Origin: Terriglobia bacterium
GTDB taxonomy: Bacteria > Acidobacteriota > Terriglobia > Bryobacterales > Bryobacteraceae
Direction: 5' to 3'
Length of the DNA stretch: 54,545 nucleotides
Assembly: GCA_025358575.1 (NCBI GenBank)
Contig: JANYJA010000165.1
Coordinates: forward strand, 1 to 54,545
Part shown: piece by piece, positions 1-9,532 of the stretch
How the letters are laid out: every line of letters begins with the position of its first letter
Numbering within the stretch: the stretch's first letter is position 1
The notes under the pieces: model-generated
Database searches by the model: none
Seen by the model: the letters and a program-made list of their open reading frames with translations, nothing else
What the model was told of the DNA's origin: nothing
Position numbers and translations under genes: made by a program

Positions 1-37
1 CTTCTTCGAGCAATATGGCAACGAGGACGCCGGGTGA
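1..37 (+). CDS. Possible C-terminal tail of an upstream gene (partial)
   Basis: The second forward frame is open from the window edge and reads FFEQYGNEDAG before a TGA at 35-37. This could be the last eleven residues of a gene that begins outside the window. The stretch is too short to show homology, and an open frame of this length can occur by chance. It would lie 43 bases ahead of the next start. Confidence 0.25.
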   Translation, partial: FFEQYGNEDAG

Positions 38-80
38 GAATCGCGAAACCTTTTCCACCCGGGAAACGCCTTATTTACTT

Positions 81-1148
81 ATGAGGCGCCGGTTTACGGT
101 TGGTTTTTTGGCGGCCGCTTTGTGCCTCATGGCTCAGGGCGCCCTATCGGTGGACCAGCTCGTTTCCTTTGTCCGTTCTTCGATGAAGCTGCAATTGCCG
201 GATAAGCAAGTGGCTCAGTATTTAACCAAGATCAAGTTGTCGCAGGCTATTTCTGACCGGACCATCGAGCAGCTTCAGGGCGAAGGGGCGGGTCCGAAAA
301 CCGTGGCGGCGCTGCACGATCTTCGCGAGGCCTCATCCAGCCTGCCAGCACCTGTGGTGGCCGCTCCGCTTCCTCCACCCAAACCCATCCCACCGCCCAG
401 TTACGAAGAACAGCAGAGTATATTGAACGAGGTGCGTGAGTACGCATTGAACTATTCCAAGTCGCTGCCGGATTTTATCTGCACCCAGGTCACGCGACGG
501 TATTACGATCCTACCGGACTCGAATTCTGGCATATTCAGGACACCATCACCGCCAAGTTAAGTTATTTCGAACAGAAGGAAAAATACGAAGTCAAGCTGG
601 TGAACAACCAGATGGTGGAGCGGTCCATGGAGTCTCTGGGCGGGACAACTTCCTCGGGAGAATTCGGCAGCATGTTGCGCCAAGTATTCGAACCCAAGTC
701 CGATGCCGAGTTTCATTGGGAGCGTTGGGCGACTCTGCGAGGGCGCCGGGCGCATGTGTATAACTATCGCGTGGAGCAGTCGCAATCGGAATGGGGAATC
801 GACTACGAACACCGGCTGCAGATTACTCCCGCCTACAGGGGTTTGGTTTTCGTGGATAAGTCGGACAACAAAGTGATCCGCATCACACTTGAGGCCATTG
901 ATATTCCTCCCGATTTTCCCATTCAGATGGCGAAGACCACTCTGGATTACGACTATACAAAGATCGGAACCACGGATTTCTTGTTGCCTCTTAGGGCGGA
1001 GATTCGGCTTCGGCACGATAAGTATCTTTCCAAGAACGAAGTCGAGTTTCGACTGTACCGGAAGTTCTCGGCCGAGACGGTGCTTAGCTTCGACACTCCT
1101 GAACCGTTGGACGAAAAGAAGACCAAGGAAGGTCCGCAGCCGAAGTGA
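81..1148 (+). CDS. Secreted protein of unknown function
   Basis: I do not recognise a function. The chosen ATG at 81 starts a typical signal peptide (MRRR followed by a hydrophobic run ending near MAQGALS); an ATG 22 codons upstream would bury it, so I reject that start. After the signal comes a helical region of about 70 residues, then a proline-rich linker (PAPVV..PPPKPIPPP), then a beta-rich C-terminal domain that begins near a Cys-containing LPDFICTQVTRRY motif. This layout, a short helical module, a Pro linker and an outer-membrane-lipoprotein-like beta domain, is common among exported proteins of Acidobacteria. The C-terminus is lysine-rich. It is followed after 20 bases by a small exported Cys/His protein and may be co-transcribed with it. 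Confidence 0.75.
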   Translation: MRRRFTVGFLAAALCLMAQGALSVDQLVSFVRSSMKLQLPDKQVAQYLTKIKLSQAISDRTIEQLQGEGAGPKTVAALHDLREASSSLPAPVVAAPLPPPKPIPPPSYEEQQSILNEVREYALNYSKSLPDFICTQVTRRYYDPTGLEFWHIQDTITAKLSYFEQKEKYEVKLVNNQMVERSMESLGGTTSSGEFGSMLRQVFEPKSDAEFHWERWATLRGRRAHVYNYRVEQSQSEWGIDYEHRLQITPAYRGLVFVDKSDNKVIRITLEAIDIPPDFPIQMAKTTLDYDYTKIGTTDFLLPLRAEIRLRHDKYLSKNEVEFRLYRKFSAETVLSFDTPEPLDEKKTKEGPQPK

Positions 1149-1168
1149 TCTGCTATCGTGAAAAGTGG

Positions 1169-1450
1169 ATGACGGGCAAAAGCACAATTCGTAGTTGGGT
1201 CGTGCTGCTTGTCGTAGTTGCGTTTCTCACCGTCTCGGTTGCGGCAGCCACGCCTGCACACTGGCACTCTAATGTCCCCAGCGGGAATTGCGATCTGTGC
1301 GCCCTGGCGCATTTTCCAGCTTTCACGGCACCGCTGCCGTTGACAATGGATTTGCCTTCGCCGCTGAGCGCGCATCGCGTGACTTCTTCTTACCGTTCGA
1401 TCTCAGAAGGTTTCGACCAACCGAACTGCTCTCGCGGTCCTCCCCGCTAA
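1169..1450 (+). CDS. Small exported Cys/His protein (DUF2946-like)
   Basis: This is a protein of about 93 residues. The start is placed at the ATG at 1169 because it leads straight into a signal-like segment (KSTIRSW followed by a Val/Leu-rich stretch to AAATPA). The mature part opens with HWHSNVPSGNCDLCALAHF, a His-x-His plus CxxC plus His cluster that could hold a metal ion. The pattern resembles DUF2946-type proteins, which often sit beside metal-uptake receptors. The rest is low-complexity and Ser/Pro/Arg-rich. The gene lies 64 bases before a TonB-dependent receptor on the same strand, so a role in supplying or sensing that receptor's substrate is plausible. Both the metal and the family assignment are inference. 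Confidence 0.6.
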   Translation: MTGKSTIRSWVVLLVVVAFLTVSVAAATPAHWHSNVPSGNCDLCALAHFPAFTAPLPLTMDLPSPLSAHRVTSSYRSISEGFDQPNCSRGPPR

Positions 1451-1504
1451 ACTCCCGTTCTTCGCAAGCAGTTTTCTGTGAGTTTAAGAACCGAAGTCTT
1501 TTGT

Positions 1505-1510
1505 AAGGAG
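1505..1510 (+). promoter_or_regulatory. Ribosome binding site of the first TonB-dependent receptor
   Basis: A clean AAGGAG lies four bases before the ATG at 1515. It fixes that start and gives one of the stronger Shine-Dalgarno matches in a window where many genes have poor ones. Confidence 0.7.
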
Positions 1511-1514
1511 TGTT

Positions 1515-4001
1515 ATGTACACATTTATTTCGCCCTTGTTGATGCTATTGAGTGCGTCCGCTTTGAACGCTCAGTCGGCGGGGCGTGCGGGAACGATTTC
1601 CGGAGTGGTATCGGATCCATCCGGCGGCGTAGTCGCGGGAGCCAAGGTTGCAATTCAAAATCGGGTTACAGGTTATTTGAAGGACTCGGTGACGGATGAG
1701 TCGGGAAACTACCGATTTACCGAAGTGCCTCCTAATAACTATCACTTGATGGTGTCGGCGGGCGGATTTCAGACCGATCAGGAAGACGTTGTGGTTCGTA
1801 CGGCCGTGCCCATAACTTTGAACATAGCCTTGAATGTAGCGACTGAAGTGACTTCCGTCGATGTGCACTCGGATGTGAATGATTTGTTGGAGAGTGTGCC
1901 GACAGCGCACATGGACATGGATGCCAGCACGTTTGCCTCGCTGCCGCTGTCCAATCCTGGGAACGGGTTGAATGAAACGCTAACTTACACGCCGGGCGTG
2001 GTGAAGGATTCCAATGGCATGGGACATCCTCAGGGCGATCACGGGGAAATCGGCTTACAGGTGGACAATCAGCCGATCACCGATCAGCAAAGCAAGCAAT
2101 TTTCAACGTCGATGCCGGTCAATGCGATCCAGTCGATGGAGGTAATCTCGGGCGCGCCGCCCGCGGAGTTTGGCGATAAAGGAAGTCTGGTAGTAAACGC
2201 GAGCACTAAGTCTGCGCTCGGCGCAGCCAAGCCGTTCGGCGGACTCAGCCTCAATTATGGTTCGTTCGGCACATACGGTGAAAATTTCAGCTACGGGGCG
2301 GGCAACGCGAAGTTTGGCAATTTTCTGGTGGCTAACGCGGTGCGCTCGGGGCGATATCTGGATTCCCCGGAATTCTCGCCGCTGCATGACCGCGGCAACA
2401 ATGAAACCATTTTCGATCGCGCAGATTTTGCGCCCAATGCTGCCGATACACTTCACTTAAACCTTTTTTTTTCTCGCGCTTGGTTCCAGAGTCCCAACAC
2501 ATACGATCAACAGAGTGCCGGCCAGGATCAGCACCAGCAGATCCGGAGCTTTAACATCGCCCCCGGATATGCCCACATTTTTGGGCCGGCGCTTGTGCTG
2601 AATATCAGCCCATTTTTCCGCCATGACGAGTCGCAATATTTTCCGAGCGGGAATGCCTTCGCGGATCTTCCGGCGACGGTGGCACAAAATAGATCGCTAG
2701 GCAATCTCGGCGTGAAGACGGACCTATCCTACGTTCACGGCATTCACAACGTGAAACTGGGAATTCAGGTGCAGTCGACCTTTCTCACCGAAAACTTCAA
2801 CTTTGGCATCACCGATCCGGCATTCGTCGACCCAGTACAGCAGCCAGGGCTTCTGCTCTTTGATCTGACACGGGGCGGAGCCCGCTTTCATTTCCGCGGC
2901 CATACCGATATCAAGCAGCAAGCGGCCTATCTTCAGGACGCAATCACGATTCGGGGGTTAACCATTCAAGCGGGTATTCGCGGCGACAATTACCGCGGAC
3001 TATCGGGAGCCTCCGGAATTGCGCCACGCCTCGGAGCGTCCTATTTGTTTAAGCCGACGGCAACGGTGATACGGGTAGCGTACTCGCGCTTTTTCGAAAC
3101 GCCTTACAACGAAAACCTGATTCTTTCCAGTGCGACCGGGGTCGGCGGGTTGGCAGGCAATACACTCGGTGCCTTTGGCGCGAAGCCACTCAGTCCCGGC
3201 CGCCGCAATCAATACAACGTTGGAATAGAACAGGGTATCGCTAAAGTTCTTGTGGTGGACGCGAGCTATTTCTGGAAATACACTCGGAACGCTTTCGATT
3301 TCGACAATTTATTCAACTCTCCTCTCGCATTTCCAATTGAGTGGCGCAAAAGCAAGATAGACGGGCTCTCGGCACGAATCAATTTGACCGATATTCATGG
3401 CTTCAGCGCGTTCTCGGTGCTGGCGCACACGCGCGCGCGATTCTTCGGACCCGAGAACGGCGGGCTGATTTTCAATTCGCCGATCAGTAACTCAGTGTTC
3501 CGCATTGATCATGATCAGAATTTCGAGCAGACAACGCATCTCCGCTATCAACACGGCAAAAATGGACCTTGGGTAGCGTTCACCTGGCGCTACGACAGCG
3601 GCTTGGTGGTGGGTCGCGTGCCAGACGTCGAGTCGGCTTATGGGCTGACCGGGGACCAGCAGGCTTCGATCCTCTTTCATTGCGGCCCAAGGTTCGCTAC
3701 GGTCTCCATCCCCGTTACGAGTTGCCCGGGAGGCAACGCAAGTTCCGCGCTGATACGCATCCCGCCGCCCGGCAGGCAAAACGACGATATCAATCCGGCG
3801 CGCGTGACTCCCCACCACTTATTCGATTTGGGCGCCGGCATCGACAATCTTTTTCACACGGAGAGGCCGCGCTTTACGCTGCAGGTGACGGCGGAGAACA
3901 TCACGAATCAAGTGGCGCTGTACAATTTCCTCTCGACTTTCAGTGGCACGCATTTCATTGCGCCGCGCAATTACACCATGGAAATCGGGATGGTGTGGTG
4001 A
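1515..4001 (+). CDS. TonB-dependent outer-membrane receptor
   Basis: This is an 828-residue outer-membrane receptor for TonB-driven import. It has a signal peptide (MYTFISPLLMLLSASALNAQ), then a carboxypeptidase-regulatory-like beta-sandwich at about residues 25-110 (GTISGVVSDPSGGVVAGAKV, later NYRFTEVPPNNY), a plug domain at about 115-230 (QVDNQPITD, IQSMEVISGAPPAEFGDKG) and a long beta-barrel ending in an aromatic residue (EIGMVW), as expected for recognition by the Bam machinery. It is shorter than the roughly 1,100-residue Oar-like receptors common in this phylum, such as the one at 49550-52801. A run of nine T lies at 2464-2472. The substrate is unknown; the upstream Cys/His protein hints at a metal or metal complex. 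Confidence 0.9.
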   Translation: MYTFISPLLMLLSASALNAQSAGRAGTISGVVSDPSGGVVAGAKVAIQNRVTGYLKDSVTDESGNYRFTEVPPNNYHLMVSAGGFQTDQEDVVVRTAVPITLNIALNVATEVTSVDVHSDVNDLLESVPTAHMDMDASTFASLPLSNPGNGLNETLTYTPGVVKDSNGMGHPQGDHGEIGLQVDNQPITDQQSKQFSTSMPVNAIQSMEVISGAPPAEFGDKGSLVVNASTKSALGAAKPFGGLSLNYGSFGTYGENFSYGAGNAKFGNFLVANAVRSGRYLDSPEFSPLHDRGNNETIFDRADFAPNAADTLHLNLFFSRAWFQSPNTYDQQSAGQDQHQQIRSFNIAPGYAHIFGPALVLNISPFFRHDESQYFPSGNAFADLPATVAQNRSLGNLGVKTDLSYVHGIHNVKLGIQVQSTFLTENFNFGITDPAFVDPVQQPGLLLFDLTRGGARFHFRGHTDIKQQAAYLQDAITIRGLTIQAGIRGDNYRGLSGASGIAPRLGASYLFKPTATVIRVAYSRFFETPYNENLILSSATGVGGLAGNTLGAFGAKPLSPGRRNQYNVGIEQGIAKVLVVDASYFWKYTRNAFDFDNLFNSPLAFPIEWRKSKIDGLSARINLTDIHGFSAFSVLAHTRARFFGPENGGLIFNSPISNSVFRIDHDQNFEQTTHLRYQHGKNGPWVAFTWRYDSGLVVGRVPDVESAYGLTGDQQASILFHCGPRFATVSIPVTSCPGGNASSALIRIPPPGRQNDDINPARVTPHHLFDLGAGIDNLFHTERPRFTLQVTAENITNQVALYNFLSTFSGTHFIAPRNYTMEIGMVW

Positions 4002-4098
4002 TCTCAAAATAGGAAGCTGTGGTGCTTTGATCTGCATCTGAAAACTTGGGCCACTAGTTGCGATCCCGTTTTAGCGGCAGCGCGATTTTAGGGTTACG

Positions 4099-4797
4099 AT
4101 GAGTATCCAGATGAGTGCAACTGTGGTCGGAGGCCACCCGAACAGGGCCTCGCGGTTTTATGCCGCTCCGATAGGAAAAAAAGCCGTAATGGCTGTAACC
4201 GGAGTCGTTCTCTTCGGTTTTGTGCTGGGCCATCTTGCCGGGAATTTGCAGGTTTTTGAAGGGCAGCACCAACTGGACTCCTACGCGGCATTTTTGAAGG
4301 CGACGCCTGTCCTGCTCTGGGGAACGCGTCTGGTGCTGTTGGTGAGCGTCATTCTGCATATCGTCGCTTCCATTCAATTGACGCAGATGAAACGTGCTGC
4401 GCGGCCGGTTGCTTACGCAAAGAAGAACAACTCACATTCGTCGTTCGCATCCCGCACGATGATGTGGAGCGGTCCGTTCATCGCATTTTTCATTGCGTTC
4501 CATCTGATGCATTTCACCCTCGGGACGGGGCAGCCCAACTTTAACGGCGCAGCGGTCTTCGGCAATATCGTTCAAGCGTTTCAATCGCCGCTGGTGGCTT
4601 TTTTCTATATTTTTGCGATGCTTCTACTTGGAACGCACCTGCATCACGGGCTCTACAGCATGTTTCAAACGCTCGGCGCCAATCATCCGAGCTTTATGCC
4701 TGTCATCAAGCGCGTCGCTGCGCTCGGAGCCATCCTCATAACCGCCGGGTTCATTGCCATTCCTGTGGCGGTTCTGGCGGGAGTAATCCACACTTAA
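4099..4797 (+). CDS. sdhC: Succinate dehydrogenase cytochrome b subunit (b558 type)
   Basis: This 232-residue membrane anchor binds haem b and quinone and passes electrons from the SdhA/SdhB catalytic pair into the membrane. About five hydrophobic segments are visible (for example AVMAVTGVVLFGFVLGHLAG and FIAFFIAFHLMHFTLG), with histidines inside helices that fit haem ligation (GHLAG, FHLMHF, THLHHG). A single fused anchor is typical of the Bacillus/epsilonproteobacterial SdhC b558 family rather than the separate SdhC/SdhD pair of E. coli. Its TAA ends at 4797 and the sdhA ATG begins at 4798, so the two are probably translationally coupled. An alternative start is the ATG at 4111. Confidence 0.93.
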   Translation: MSIQMSATVVGGHPNRASRFYAAPIGKKAVMAVTGVVLFGFVLGHLAGNLQVFEGQHQLDSYAAFLKATPVLLWGTRLVLLVSVILHIVASIQLTQMKRAARPVAYAKKNNSHSSFASRTMMWSGPFIAFFIAFHLMHFTLGTGQPNFNGAAVFGNIVQAFQSPLVAFFYIFAMLLLGTHLHHGLYSMFQTLGANHPSFMPVIKRVAALGAILITAGFIAIPVAVLAGVIHT

Positions 4798-6711
4798 ATG
4801 CAACTCGATTCCAAAGTTCCTTCCGGGCCGATTGAGCAGGCTTGGGACCGCGCGCGCTTCGACATGAAGCTGGTAAACCCGGCCAACAAGCGCAAATATA
4901 GCGTGATTGTGGTTGGTTCGGGACTGGCTGGGGCGTCGGCGGCCGCGACGCTGGCCGAGCTCGGGTACAGCGTGAAATGTTTATGCTTTCAGGGCAGCCC
5001 CAGGCGCGCGCACAGCATTGCGGCACAGGGCGGAATCAATGCCGCAAAGAATTATCAGAACGACGGCGATAGTGTTTACCGCTTGTTCTACGACACCGTC
5101 AAGGGCGGGGATTTCCGTTCGCGGGAAGCCAACGTTTATCGATTGGCCCATATCAGCACCGCGATTATCGATCAATGCACGGCGCAAGGAGTGCCATTCG
5201 CGAGAGAATACGGCGGCACTCTATCGAACCGTTCGTTCGGCGGGGCGCAGGTTTCGCGAACTTTCTATGCGCGCGGGCAGACAGGCCAGCAGCTTCTTTT
5301 AGGCGCCTATCAGGCGCTCGAACGGCAAGTGCATGTTGGCGGCGTGACGATGCTCGCCAATACCGAGATGCTCGACCTGGTCGTGATCGACGGCCGCGCG
5401 CGCGGAATCGTCACTCGTAATCTGTTGACCGGCACAATTGAATCGCACGTCGCCGACGCCGTTGTCCTTGCCACTGGAGGCTATGGCAACGTCTATTACC
5501 TTTCAACTAACGCGAAAGGTTCGAACTGCACGGCTATCTGGCGGGCGCATAAGAAAGGCGCGGCTTTCGCGAATCCGTGCTTCACGCAAATTCACCCCAC
5601 GTGTATCCCAGTTTCCGGCGACTACCAATCGAAGCTGACGCTGATGAGCGAATCCCTACGCAATGACGGGCGCATCTGGGTGCCGATCAAAGCGGGCGAT
5701 AAGCGGCCGCCGGATCAAATTCCCGAGAGCGAACGCGACTATTATCTGGAACGGCGGTATCCCAGTTTTGGCAACTTGGTGCCGCGCGATGTGGCTTCGC
5801 GGAATGCCAAGGCGGTCTGCGACGATGGGCGCGGCGTTGGCGAGAGTGGTCTAGGCGTTTATCTGGATTTTGCAGATTCCATCCATCGCTTGGGACGCCA
5901 AGCCATTGTCGAGCGCTATGGAAACTTGTTCGAGATGTACGAGCGTATCACTGGCGAAGACCCGTACAAATTTCCGATGCGCATCTATCCAGCGATCCAC
6001 TACACCATGGGCGGGCTCTGGGTTGACTATCAGCTGATGAGCACAATCCCAGGGCTGTTTGTGATTGGCGAGGCCAATTTTTCGGATCACGGAGCGAACC
6101 GTTTGGGCGCCAGCGCGTTGATGCAGGGCCTTTCGGATGGCTATTTCGTAATTCCTTATACGCTCGGAAACTATTTGGCCAATACCAAACTCGAAAAGTT
6201 GGAAGCGACCCACGGCAATTTCCGCGCGTCGGAAGCCGCGGTAACCGCGATGACGGAGCGCCTGCTCGCCATCAACGGCAATCGAACCGTAGCTTCGTTC
6301 CACCGCGAACTTGGCAAAATCATGTGGGACTATTGCGGCATGTCGCGGACGGCCGCAGGTTTAGAAACAGCGATTCAGAAAATCAGGCGGCTAAAGGACG
6401 AGTTCTGGAGGAACGTGAAGGTGGCTGGGGGACCGGAAGGGCTGAATCAATCCCTGGAAAGCGCCGGGCGCCTAGCTGATTTTTTCGAACTCGCCGAGCT
6501 GATGTGCATCGACGCGCGAGATCGTAATGAGAGCTGTGGCGGCCACTTTCGCGAGGAGTTCCAAACGCCCGAGGGCGAAGCCTTGCGCGATGACGAGCAC
6601 TACTCGTACGTGGCGGCCTGGGAGTATGCGGCGAATGGCGCGGCTCCTGTTTTGAACCGGGAGCCCCTGGAATTTCGCTACGTGCACCCTTCGCAAAGAA
6701 GTTACAAATAG
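4798..6711 (+). CDS. sdhA: Succinate dehydrogenase flavoprotein subunit
   Basis: This 637-residue subunit oxidises succinate to fumarate on covalently bound FAD at the cytoplasmic face of complex II. A Rossmann FAD motif ([19 protein letters not shown]) lies near residue 38. The [15 protein letters not shown] segment holds the histidine (about His72) expected to carry the 8-alpha-FAD bond, and the [14 protein letters not shown] segment near residue 430 belongs to the C-terminal FAD/substrate region. Length and motifs match the long SdhA of Bacillus- or Wolinella-type enzymes. It sits between sdhC (directly abutting) and sdhB (9-base gap), the usual CAB order. Confidence 0.96.
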   Translation: MQLDSKVPSGPIEQAWDRARFDMKLVNPANKRKYSVIVVGSGLAGASAAATLAELGYSVKCLCFQGSPRRAHSIAAQGGINAAKNYQNDGDSVYRLFYDTVKGGDFRSREANVYRLAHISTAIIDQCTAQGVPFAREYGGTLSNRSFGGAQVSRTFYARGQTGQQLLLGAYQALERQVHVGGVTMLANTEMLDLVVIDGRARGIVTRNLLTGTIESHVADAVVLATGGYGNVYYLSTNAKGSNCTAIWRAHKKGAAFANPCFTQIHPTCIPVSGDYQSKLTLMSESLRNDGRIWVPIKAGDKRPPDQIPESERDYYLERRYPSFGNLVPRDVASRNAKAVCDDGRGVGESGLGVYLDFADSIHRLGRQAIVERYGNLFEMYERITGEDPYKFPMRIYPAIHYTMGGLWVDYQLMSTIPGLFVIGEANFSDHGANRLGASALMQGLSDGYFVIPYTLGNYLANTKLEKLEATHGNFRASEAAVTAMTERLLAINGNRTVASFHRELGKIMWDYCGMSRTAAGLETAIQKIRRLKDEFWRNVKVAGGPEGLNQSLESAGRLADFFELAELMCIDARDRNESCGGHFREEFQTPEGEALRDDEHYSYVAAWEYAANGAAPVLNREPLEFRYVHPSQRSYK

Positions 6712-6720
6712 GACGCCAAT

Positions 6721-7494
6721 ATGAACCTAACGCTGCATGTCTGGCGTCAGAATAGCGCGAGCGACAAAGGGCGTATGGTGCGCTATGAAGCGCGAGACGT
6801 GAATCCCGATATGTCGTTTCTCGAGATGCTGGACGTCGTAAATGAAGAATTAATTTTGAAAGGCGACAATCCGATCGCGTTTGATCACGACTGCCGCGAA
6901 GGCGTCTGCGGATCTTGTGGATTTATGATCAACGGCGTGGCGCATGGGCCGTCGCATGGAACGGCCGTGTGCCAGTTACATATGCGGCATTACAAAGACG
7001 GCGACGTGCTGTTTCTGGAGCCGTGGCGTGCGCGCGCGTTTCCGGTGGTCAAAGATCTCTACGTGGACCGCAAAGCGCTGGACCGGATCATTGCAGCGGG
7101 CGGTTATATCTCGGTGTCGACGGGAAGCGCGCCCGATGGAAACGCGATTCTGGTTCCCAAAGACAAGTCGGACCGGGCGATGGATGCAGCGGCCTGTATC
7201 GGCTGTGGTGCCTGTGTAGCCGCGTGTCCGAACGCGTCCGCGGCGCTTTTCACCGGAGCCAAAATTTCGCATCTCGGATTGCTGCCGCAGGGCCAGCCGG
7301 AGAGACGCCAACGCGCATTGAGCATGGTCGCGCAAGCGGCGGCGGAAGGCTTCGGACACTGCACCAACATAGGCGAATGTGAAGCGGTCTGCCCGAAGGA
7401 GATCAAGCTAGAGGTGATTGCGAGGATGAACCGCGATTTTCTCAAAGCCAGTTGGACCAGCCGGCAAAAGCCACTCGCGGGCAGCGATGGCTAA
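6721..7494 (+). CDS. sdhB: Succinate dehydrogenase iron-sulfur subunit
   Basis: This 257-residue electron-transfer subunit links SdhA to the membrane anchor. The 2Fe-2S cluster is carried by C58, C63 and C66 ([11 protein letters not shown]) plus C84. [12 protein letters not shown] (C159-C169) and [15 protein letters not shown] (C214-C224) supply the 4Fe-4S and 3Fe-4S ligands. All expected cysteines are present, so the enzyme should be active. It closes the sdhCAB operon, and its last four bases overlap the 3' end of the convergent ribA. Confidence 0.96.
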   Translation: MNLTLHVWRQNSASDKGRMVRYEARDVNPDMSFLEMLDVVNEELILKGDNPIAFDHDCREGVCGSCGFMINGVAHGPSHGTAVCQLHMRHYKDGDVLFLEPWRARAFPVVKDLYVDRKALDRIIAAGGYISVSTGSAPDGNAILVPKDKSDRAMDAAACIGCGACVAACPNASAALFTGAKISHLGLLPQGQPERRQRALSMVAQAAAEGFGHCTNIGECEAVCPKEIKLEVIARMNRDFLKASWTSRQKPLAGSDG

Positions 7495-8117
7495 AGTCCT
7501 TCGAGCAAGTGTCCCATCTTGTTTTTCTTCGTGAGCAGGTAGGCTTGTCTGGAATCGTGCCGATCGGCGATGCACGGTACACGCTCCGTGACCCGCACAC
7601 CGGCGCTCTCCGCTGCCGCCACCTTCTCGGGATTGTTTGAAAGCAAGCGAATCTGCGATAGTCCGAAGAATCGCAGAATTTGGCCCGGAAGCTGGTAGCT
7701 GCGCATATCCGATTCGAAACCCAAAAGTTCATTGGCTTCTACCGTATCCGCACCCTGGTCCTGCAGTTCGTAGGCTCGTAGTTTATTGAGCAGCCCAATG
7801 CCGCGACCCTCCTGGTGCTCGTAGATCAGCAGACCCCGGCCCTCCTCTGCAATCTTTTCAAAGGAAAGATCGAGCTGCGCGCGGCAATCGCAGCGAAGGC
7901 TGTGAAACACATCGCCCGTTAGGCATTCGGAATGAATGCGAACCAGCGGCGGCGGCCCGGAAAGGTCGCCCATTTTGAGAACGACAGCCTCTTCAACGCG
8001 ATCCGTGGATGCGCTTAGAAAATGCCCCTCAAATCCATAGATTCGGAAGAGCCCGTACTCGGATGGGAAATTAGCCTCGGCGATTTTGGCCAGCCGAAAG
8101 GTGGCAGTTGTTTGCAT
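7491..8117 (-). CDS. ribA: GTP cyclohydrolase II
   Basis: This enzyme opens GTP to 2,5-diamino-6-ribosylamino-4-pyrimidinone phosphate with release of formate and pyrophosphate, the first step of riboflavin synthesis. The zinc site is visible as [15 protein letters not shown], followed by the catalytic [19 protein letters not shown] and the C-terminal KMGHLL seen in E. coli RibA. It is a stand-alone cyclohydrolase with no fused DHBP synthase domain. I chose the ATG at 8117 because [16 protein letters not shown] then aligns with the N-terminus of E. coli RibA; an ATG at 8144 would add nine residues, and a TATAAT at 8147-8152 on this strand would place the transcript start inside that extension. 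Flavin supply beside a flavoprotein operon may be coincidence. Confidence 0.93.
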   Translation of the reverse strand: MQTTATFRLAKIAEANFPSEYGLFRIYGFEGHFLSASTDRVEEAVVLKMGDLSGPPPLVRIHSECLTGDVFHSLRCDCRAQLDLSFEKIAEEGRGLLIYEHQEGRGIGLLNKLRAYELQDQGADTVEANELLGFESDMRSYQLPGQILRFFGLSQIRLLSNNPEKVAAAESAGVRVTERVPCIADRHDSRQAYLLTKKNKMGHLLEGL

Positions 8118-8146
8118 CGGTAAGAACTGAAGCGGCTTAACCATCC

Positions 8147-8154
8147 ATTATAAT
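8147..8154. promoter_or_regulatory. Overlapping bidirectional -10 boxes between ribA and the LytS-type kinase
   Basis: The eight bases ATTATAAT read as TATAAT on both strands (8149-8154 plus, 8152-8147 minus). A plus transcript from this box would start at about 8161, three bases ahead of the GTG at 8164, which suggests leaderless translation of the kinase. A minus transcript would start at about 8140, upstream of the ribA start at 8117. No good -35 box is evident on either side. Confidence 0.4.
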
Positions 8155-8163
8155 AGGCACCGA

Positions 8164-9471
8164 GTGGAACGGCACCTAATAACGCTGCTGGTGAAGCTGG
8201 GAGTGGTGGCGTCGCTGGCGAGCTTCCTGGTGCGGTTTCCGGCGCTCCGCGTTCTGCTGATGCGTGAGGTGCGCACGCTCAATCAGCGGTTTAAATTGGC
8301 TATGTGGTTTTCAGGCGTCTTCGGTGCCGGCGTCGGGATTCGCGTGATCATTCGCAGTTATGAGGCTGTCGACTTGGGCCTTGAAGGCAGTTTACTAGCG
8401 GGCGTTCTGGGCGGTTACGCAACGGGCCTGGTGTCAGGGATTCTGATTTCCATCCCAGCCATGTTCAATCACGAATATCTCAGCATGCCTGTGTTCGCGG
8501 GCATCGGCGTGATGGGCGGACTGCTGCGCGATTGCGCCGTCGATAAGGAAGATGTCTGGCGCTTTTCGCCTTTCTTCGACCTGAATTTGTACCGCGCGAT
8601 TCGCTACGTCAAGAATCTGCCGCGCTCTCTATTCCACGTATTCTTTTTCGCGGCGATTCTGTTCGCGGAATTTCTGCGTCAAACGCTCGGCGATATCTTT
8701 CCTGGAAAAATCTTCTCTTTGGAAGATACCTGGCACGTTCCAGACCTCCCAATCGCTTTGGCGGTTTACGCAACCACTTTTTTCGCGGTGACGCTGCCGC
8801 TCAAAGTCTGGAACAACGCGCGCAATGAGATCAAGCTGGAGGAACAGGAGCGCCTTCTGATGCAGGCGCGGCTGGACGCCTTGACCAGCCAGATCAATCC
8901 GCATTTTCTATTCAACACGCTGAATTCGGTGTCGTCATTGATTCGAACGAACCCTCCGCAGGCTCGCGAGGTGGTTCACCAACTTTCCCGCATTCTGCGC
9001 CGGTTATTGCGGAAACACGAGAATTTGACCGCTCTCCGCGACGAACTAGATTTCATCGCGGATTACCTCTCAATAGAGCTGGTCCGTTTCGGCGAGAAGC
9101 TTCAATATGAGCGGGATGTGGCGCCCGAGACCTTGGATATGCTCGTGCCCAGCATGCTCCTTCAGCCGCTGGTCGAGAACTGCGTAAAACATGGGCTGAG
9201 CGGCAAGATGGAAGGCGGCACCATTCGCATTGAAGCCCGGCGCGTCGATGGCCGATTGCACTTAATCGTGCAGGACGATGGCGTAGGTATTCCCGAGCCT
9301 CAACTGGCTACATTGCTGGACCGCGGCATCGGCGTAAGCAACGTCAGCGAGCGGCTCAAGGTTATTTACGGTGGCGACTTTCGGATGTACATCGATAGCC
9401 ACGTGGGCCGCGGCACGCGAATCGCTATTGAAGTGCCGGAACTGCAGACGACTTTGGCCGCAGTTTCCTGA
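8164..9471 (+). CDS. LytS/YehU-type sensor histidine kinase (orphan)
   Basis: This 435-residue membrane sensor begins with GTG. Residues 1-150 hold several hydrophobic segments resembling the 5TM-5TMR_LYT sensor fold (FSGVFGAGVGIRVIIRSYEA, GGYATGLVSGILISIPAMF, then EYLSMPV), followed by two more hydrophobic stretches at about 155-175 and 195-215. The His_kinase domain has SQINPHFLFNTLNSVSSLI with the likely phospho-acceptor His247, and an ATPase domain with ENCVKHGL and DDGVGIP. LytS-class kinases normally pair with a LytTR response regulator encoded next door; none is present here, so its partner is elsewhere. Known relatives sense cell-wall state or small carboxylates. It is followed after 61 bases by a metallothionein gene. 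Confidence 0.9.
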   Translation: MERHLITLLVKLGVVASLASFLVRFPALRVLLMREVRTLNQRFKLAMWFSGVFGAGVGIRVIIRSYEAVDLGLEGSLLAGVLGGYATGLVSGILISIPAMFNHEYLSMPVFAGIGVMGGLLRDCAVDKEDVWRFSPFFDLNLYRAIRYVKNLPRSLFHVFFFAAILFAEFLRQTLGDIFPGKIFSLEDTWHVPDLPIALAVYATTFFAVTLPLKVWNNARNEIKLEEQERLLMQARLDALTSQINPHFLFNTLNSVSSLIRTNPPQAREVVHQLSRILRRLLRKHENLTALRDELDFIADYLSIELVRFGEKLQYERDVAPETLDMLVPSMLLQPLVENCVKHGLSGKMEGGTIRIEARRVDGRLHLIVQDDGVGIPEPQLATLLDRGIGVSNVSERLKVIYGGDFRMYIDSHVGRGTRIAIEVPELQTTLAAVS

Positions 9472-9532
9472 AGGCGACCCAACGGTGCGAGTGGCTCGGA
9501 AAGTGCTATTGTGATCGTCGAGGTGTTTTGTT

